From an uncultured Lachnospiraceae bacterium (GTDB taxonomy: Bacteria > Bacillota > Clostridia > Lachnospirales > Lachnospiraceae), in assembly GCA_902799015.1 (NCBI GenBank), contig CADBZI010000007.1, positions 1 through 52,347 on the forward strand: a stretch of DNA of 52,347 nucleotides, written 5' to 3'. The notes beneath the pieces are model-generated. The model saw only the letters and a program-made list of their open reading frames with translations. It was not told where the DNA came from and did not search any database. The position numbers and the translations under genes are program-made. Of the stretch, positions 49,148 through 52,347 are shown piece by piece (the first letter of the stretch is position 1; each line of letters starts with the position of its first letter).

Positions 49148-50779
49148 TTAACGCTCCTGTTCACGCTTTTTCTGCTGGCTCGGTGCGCCCCTTAAAATCT
49201 GGTCGATATTGCGTCTGACTGTCTGAAGCTCCTGCGCCCGCTGGCGTTTCTCCCGGTAGTCGTTATATCCGGCGTTCTTCTGGACGGTAAGCTGCTCAAT
49301 CTCCCTTTGCAGGGCTTTGCTGGCTGGCAGCTTGGTTATTCCATGCTCCCGGAAATAACGGGCGGCTGTGTCCGCTATGATAAAATCGCTTTCGTGCTGT
49401 TCCCGGTAGGCTCTCCGGGCTTTCTCCGATTTCTGCGCTTTCAGACCGTCACGGGCGGGCTTCGTGCCGATATAGCCCAAAAGGTTGCGCTGCAATTCCT
49501 TTTTCTCCCGGATAGCGGCTTCCAGCCCTTTCAGTCCGGCAAGGCTCTCCTGCGTGGCGGTGTTGGCTGCGGAAATGGCAGCGTCCAGCTCGTCCGGGGA
49601 AGAAAAGCCATACTGCTGGTAGAGCATGAGGGTAGCCGACATCTGTTTGAGGTTGTGCATGGTCGCCCACTTCTCATAGCCCCGTCCTTTCCCCTCGGCT
49701 CGCTTGGCGGCTATGTCTACCATGCGCTGTACAGCGTCATTGTTCGGGGCGTTTTTCGCTTCTTTTTTCGTCCGTAAGCGGTCTTTGATACTGCCGGGGT
49801 ATTCCGCTATGGCTGCGGGTTTTTCGGCGGCTCTGGCGGCGTTCTGCTCCAAAACGGAGAGGACAGCAGCCCGGTCAAAATCGTCCCCCAGCTTCCGGGC
49901 GGTAATTGGCTTCGTCCTGTCCGGCGTGAGGTAACTTAGCCGCCCCCGGCTCTCCTTGACGGTCACACCATGCCGGAGAAGCAGGGCGGCAAACTCATCA
50001 AAGCCGGAAGCAGCGGCAAGGGCTTCCCGGATAGTCCGGCGCAGCTTCGCCTTATCCGTTTCAAACTTGGTCTGCCGGGGCGCGATACCGTCCGCAGCAA
50101 TAGGGGCGTTGGCTCTGTCAAGGGCAGCCTGTCCTTTCTTCTGCGCCCAATACTCACGCTCGGTAATGCGTTCTTTGCTGCCGTTCAAAAGGTCTATCTG
50201 GTAAAGCCCCTCGCTGTGGCACATCTCCATGACTTCGGCTTTCAGATAGTTCATAGCTGCGTCCGTACAGCGGTGCTTGCAGCCTGCTTTCCTGTCCGCT
50301 GGCCTGTCCATGTGGGGCAGCATGGGAACCTCCGCAATCCGCAGACTGTTAATGACGATATGCACATGGATATTTTCGGTGTGGCTGTGTCCGTCCGGGT
50401 GGGTGCAGACAAGGGCCTGGTGTCCGGGGAAATGCTCGGCGCAGAACTTCTCGCCCAGCTCCTGCGCCCGATCAACGGTCAAGCCGTTGTCCGGGCCGTC
50501 CCGTGGGTCAAAGCTGATGATGTAGTGGTGGCTCTTTACGTCCTCCCGTTTCTGGTTCTTGCCGTAGCGGAGATTGGAGCGCATACAGGCAACGGCAAAA
50601 TCCTCCCCGCCACAATTCAGAGAGGATATGCGGTAGTCTACCCTCGGTATGAGCCGCCCGTCTGCGTCAAGGGTGGGCTTCATGGTAAACTCGTCATGCT
50701 CGAATGTGAGGTATTTTTCAGCGTCCCCGTAGTTGGCATTTTTAGAGCTGATATGTTTGAGTATCGCCAACGGCTTCAC
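49148..50779 (-). CDS. Relaxase/mobilization nuclease
   Basis: A 543-residue relaxase. The N-terminal 250 residues form the nuclease: a Tyr-containing start (ILKHISSKNANYGDAEKYLT), KSHHYIISFDPRDGPDN, and the metal-binding histidines in CTHPDGHSHTENIHVHIVINS. The rest is helical and Arg/Lys/Glu-rich (LRTKKEAKNAPNNDAVQR and following), with a C-terminal coiled coil. It nicks oriT and leads the single strand into a recipient. It overlaps mobC by 38 bases and should be co-translated. No coupling protein or type IV secretion genes are visible, so the element looks mobilizable rather than self-transmissible. Confidence 0.93.
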   Translation of the reverse strand: MKPLAILKHISSKNANYGDAEKYLTFEHDEFTMKPTLDADGRLIPRVDYRISSLNCGGEDFAVACMRSNLRYGKNQKREDVKSHHYIISFDPRDGPDNGLTVDRAQELGEKFCAEHFPGHQALVCTHPDGHSHTENIHVHIVINSLRIAEVPMLPHMDRPADRKAGCKHRCTDAAMNYLKAEVMEMCHSEGLYQIDLLNGSKERITEREYWAQKKGQAALDRANAPIAADGIAPRQTKFETDKAKLRRTIREALAAASGFDEFAALLLRHGVTVKESRGRLSYLTPDRTKPITARKLGDDFDRAAVLSVLEQNAARAAEKPAAIAEYPGSIKDRLRTKKEAKNAPNNDAVQRMVDIAAKRAEGKGRGYEKWATMHNLKQMSATLMLYQQYGFSSPDELDAAISAANTATQESLAGLKGLEAAIREKKELQRNLLGYIGTKPARDGLKAQKSEKARRAYREQHESDFIIADTAARYFREHGITKLPASKALQREIEQLTVQKNAGYNDYREKRQRAQELQTVRRNIDQILRGAPSQQKKREQER

Positions 50780-51140
50780 CTACTTTCTGCAAGACTTCAA
50801 ACTTCAAGGCGGCAAGGTCGGCGGCGGCTCCCCGCACTTCCTTTTCCAGCCCCCGGTAGGGGCTTCCGTATTCGTTCAGGCTCCGGGCAATCTGGTTTAA
50901 GTTGCCGCCGATTTTCCCGTACTCTGCCGTGAGCTTGGAGAGGGCGGCAAGCAGCCCGTCATTGACCGGGGAAACGGTGACAATGGGGCGTATGGTCGCT
51001 TTCCGTATGGCTTGCCGGATAAACTCGGACTGGCTGATTTCATAAGCCGCCAGCCGCCCGGTGAAGTCGGCGTATTCTTCATCGGTCATGCGGGTCTTTA
51101 CCACATGACGGCGGTGGGGCGTATTGTATTTCTTTCGCAT
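50742..51140 (-). CDS. mobC: MobC-type mobilization accessory protein
   Basis: A 132-residue DNA-binding protein. The N-terminal half is a ribbon-helix-helix (VKTRMTDEEYADFTGRLAAY, ISQSEFIRQAIRKA). The C-terminal half has the MobC signature LTAEYGKIGGNLNQIARSLN. It binds near oriT and helps the relaxase open the DNA. AAGGAGG lies 9 bases before ATG 51140. Relaxase gene overlaps its 3' end; the oriT candidate lies directly upstream. Confidence 0.9.
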   Translation of the reverse strand: MRKKYNTPHRRHVVKTRMTDEEYADFTGRLAAYEISQSEFIRQAIRKATIRPIVTVSPVNDGLLAALSKLTAEYGKIGGNLNQIARSLNEYGSPYRGLEKEVRGAAADLAALKFEVLQKVGEAVGDTQTYQL

Positions 51141-51341
51141 GGTCTGTGACCTCCTTTCTCGCCCGACAGGGCGTATAGCAGGGTTTGGGGAAGGCACTCC
51201 CCAACAAGATTCCCGCAGGGGCAAAAATAAGCGGAGAGCGAATTTTGGCACCTCGGTAGAATCTTGCTCTGAAAAACTCCGGCGTTCCCCGGCTCCCGTC
51301 CTTTCCGCTAACAAAACGTTTCAAAAGGGCTTTGCTACCCG

Positions 51342-51461
51342 CTATTCCGGCTTATCTTGAAAATTTTCCTTTCACTACCTACAACACCACGCAAAGCAAA
51401 ATGGACGGAGATTTTTAGAATTTCCCCTCTATTCCCTACAACACCACGCAAGCCGGAATAG
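51342..51461. other. Candidate origin of transfer (oriT) with direct and inverted repeats
   Basis: In the gene-free 530 bases upstream of mobC, CCTACAACACCACGCAA occurs twice (51378-51394 and 51435-51451). A 12-bp inverted repeat, CTATTCCGGCTT (51342-51353) and AAGCCGGAATAG (51450-51461), encloses them. Position next to mobC/relaxase and the repeat pattern are typical of an oriT. The nick site is not identified. Confidence 0.5.
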
Positions 51462-51593
51462 GCGGACAATGGCAGTATTTTTTTCTTTGATACCCTCTAC
51501 GGATAAGTAAGGGATTTTGCCAACTGCGGCGGCTATTTTCCCTTTTGTTTTTTCATACTGGGGATTTTCAAAAATGCCAAACAGGAACGAAAA

Positions 51594-51628
51594 AAAGCAG
51601 CAAATCTGTTGAATAGATTTACTGCTTT
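51594..51628 (-). terminator. Intrinsic terminator after the HTH element gene
   Basis: AAAGCAGCAAATCT (51594-51607) pairs with AGATTTACTGCTTT (51615-51628) with one mismatch. On the minus strand it is followed by a T run. It lies about 45 bases after the small HTH gene and separates it from the mobilization genes. Confidence 0.85.
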
Positions 51629-51673
51629 CTGGTTGCCGGCGAAGCGGCGGTTATTCAGTTGTAGGCGGTAGGG

Positions 51674-51877
51674 CTATCTCCCAAAGCGGAACTTGAAAAT
51701 AGCTGTGAGAAGCGTCTGGGTGATGTAGTCCTCTGTATCTTGGTCTACCCGTCCATTCACACGGGCGGCACATTGTATGCGGCGGCGGTAATACTGCAAT
51801 ACAGTTCCCACCGCTTCTGGCTCCCCGCTGGCGGCTTGGACGATTGTTTCATAGGGGAGAAGCCTATTATTTCTCAT
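51674..51877 (-). CDS. Small HTH-domain element protein (Tn916 Orf8-like)
   Basis: A 67-residue protein reading LLPYETIVQAASGEPEAVGT, VLQYYRRRIQCAARV and DYITQTLLTAIFKFRF. This is the HTH_16-type protein that accompanies a sigma-like factor on Tn916-family elements (Orf7/Orf8 pair). GGAGGGAATG precedes ATG 51877. Its start overlaps the end of the sigma-factor frame, which indicates translational coupling in the original operon. It probably helps control element genes. Confidence 0.85.
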   Translation of the reverse strand: MRNNRLLPYETIVQAASGEPEAVGTVLQYYRRRIQCAARVNGRVDQDTEDYITQTLLTAIFKFRFGR

Positions 51878-52277
51878 ATGCCATTCCCTCCATTTCCGCT
51901 TGGAGCTGCCGTAGGGCTTTTCGGATATGGTAGCCCGCTGTGCTGCGGCTGCGCCCGTACTGTCTGCCAATTTCGTGCTGTGGAATACGCTTGAAAAAGG
52001 ACAGGTAAATCATTTCCCGCTCCCGTTCGTCCAGCCGTGACAGGGCTTCCGCAAGTAAACCGCTGCTGAAAATGACCGTATCGCCGCAAAGGGTAAGTAT
52101 GTATTCCTCGTCCGGCTCCGGGGCTTGGAAATATTCATCTGTCGTGCCTAAAGGGTAGTGCTTTTCGTCTGTGAGGTATTCAAGGGATATTTCTCTTTTG
52201 TGCTTCCTGCTCCGTGTCCTCGCTGCGTTGATCGTTGCATTTCGGATATTTAGTTTGTCAGCTTGACAAATAAAGGG
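51867..52277 (-). pseudogene. Sigma-70-like regulator (Tn916 Orf7-like), N-terminally truncated
   Basis: The minus strand is open for about 136 codons from a TAA at 52280 to a stop at 51867, without any ATG, GTG or TTG near its 5' end. The C-terminal part is a sigma region-4 HTH: ALSRLDEREREMIYLSFFKR, IPQHEIGRQYGRSRSTAGYH, IRKALRQLQAE. Before it, REISLEYLTDEKHYPLG is typical of the family. Full-length relatives have a further N-terminal stretch with a Met start. Here that stretch is replaced by the tetracycline-type promoter reading the other way, so expression is doubtful and the gene is probably a remnant. Confidence 0.75.
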
Positions 52278-52291
52278 TTAAGGAATATAAT
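52263..52291 (+). promoter_or_regulatory. Consensus promoter of a tetracycline-resistance-type leader
   Basis: TTGACA (52263-52268) and TATAAT (52286-52291) are separated by exactly 17 bases, a perfect sigma-A promoter. It lies about 33 bases upstream of the leader-peptide start and overlaps the truncated sigma-factor frame on the other strand. Confidence 0.85.
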
Positions 52292-52323
52292 TAGATTCAG
52301 TATTATACAAGGAGTTAATAAAT

Positions 52324-52347
52324 ATGCGGCAAGGTATTCTTAAATAA
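52324..52347 (+). CDS. Seven-residue leader peptide of a tetracycline ribosomal-protection gene
   Basis: ATG at 52324 opens MRQGILK followed by TAA, which ends exactly at the window edge. AAGGAG lies 9 bases upstream. From memory, the segment GGTATTCTTAAATAA is the first half of the attenuator found in front of tet(M)/tet(O)/tet(W)-type genes, where it pairs with a later CAGTTTAAGAATACC. The leader would let ribosome stalling by tetracycline relieve transcription termination. The resistance gene itself lies outside the window. Confidence 0.7.
   Translation: MRQGILK

Noticed and set aside
47236..52347. Self-transmissible conjugative element
   Set aside because: No coupling protein, VirB4-like ATPase or other secretion genes are seen in the part within the window; mobilizable element is the safer call, though more may lie beyond the edge.

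Overview
The window looks like chromosome of a Gram-positive gut anaerobe of the Clostridia, most likely Lachnospiraceae-like. Reasons: strong AGGAGG-type ribosome sites, CUT1 sugar ABC systems without their own ATPase, GH3 glycosidases, a TrpR/YerC-type regulator, indolepyruvate:ferredoxin oxidoreductase, a clostridial radical-SAM family, a DUF5702-like protein and a Tn916-style integrase module. This assignment is inference. No rRNA, tRNA or CRISPR array was recognised.

Left part (1-6.2 kb): a RelE/HigB-like toxin cut by the window edge; a sugar-catabolic operon (isomerase/epimerase, zinc dehydrogenase, cupin, SIS protein) facing a LysR regulator, in which the SIS gene has been fused out of frame to the tail of an AraC regulator by a deletion; then a decayed patch with an excisionase-like HTH protein, a membrane-protein remnant and an XRE regulator sharing a palindromic operator. 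Next come two divergent GMP synthases (a stand-alone ATP-pyrophosphatase subunit and a full-length GuaA) and a YitT membrane protein.

Carbohydrate part (10.4-25.4 kb): two sugar ABC operons, each with a binding protein, a hairpin and two permeases. One ends in a GH3 beta-xylosidase-like enzyme and faces an AraC regulator with a 15-bp tandem repeat in its 5' region. The other is followed by a circularly permuted GH3 beta-glucosidase and a Lon-like AAA+ ATPase without a protease domain, and its promoter carries a LacI-type operator.

Aromatic-acid part (26.0-33.6 kb): a TrpR-like regulator, IorA, IorB, an aminotransferase and an AMP-forming acyl-CoA synthetase in one operon, followed by a Na+/solute symporter with its own promoter. 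TTAAAG/CTTTAA elements lie at both promoters. Together they could take up arylacetates, activate them and reductively carboxylate them to aromatic amino acids, or run the reverse (catabolic) direction.

Housekeeping and envelope part (33.7-47.0 kb): short ProB, a Gx-type membrane protein, a HAD phosphatase, an XRE protein, a phosphatidylethanolamine operon (PAP2, flippase-like protein, PssA, Psd), a small SH3-like peptide with a Gly-Gly leader-like N-terminus, a radical-SAM protein, a DUF5702-like protein, a WYL regulator/small protein/MATE operon and a low-molecular-weight tyrosine phosphatase.

Right end (47.1 kb to edge): an integrated mobilizable element with arm-type repeats, Tn916-type integrase and excisionase, a truncated conserved element protein, relaxase, MobC, an oriT candidate, an HTH protein and an N-terminally truncated sigma factor. 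It is cut by a consensus promoter and a seven-codon leader peptide identical in style to those of tetracycline ribosomal-protection genes, so a tet(M/O/W)-type gene is predicted just beyond the window.
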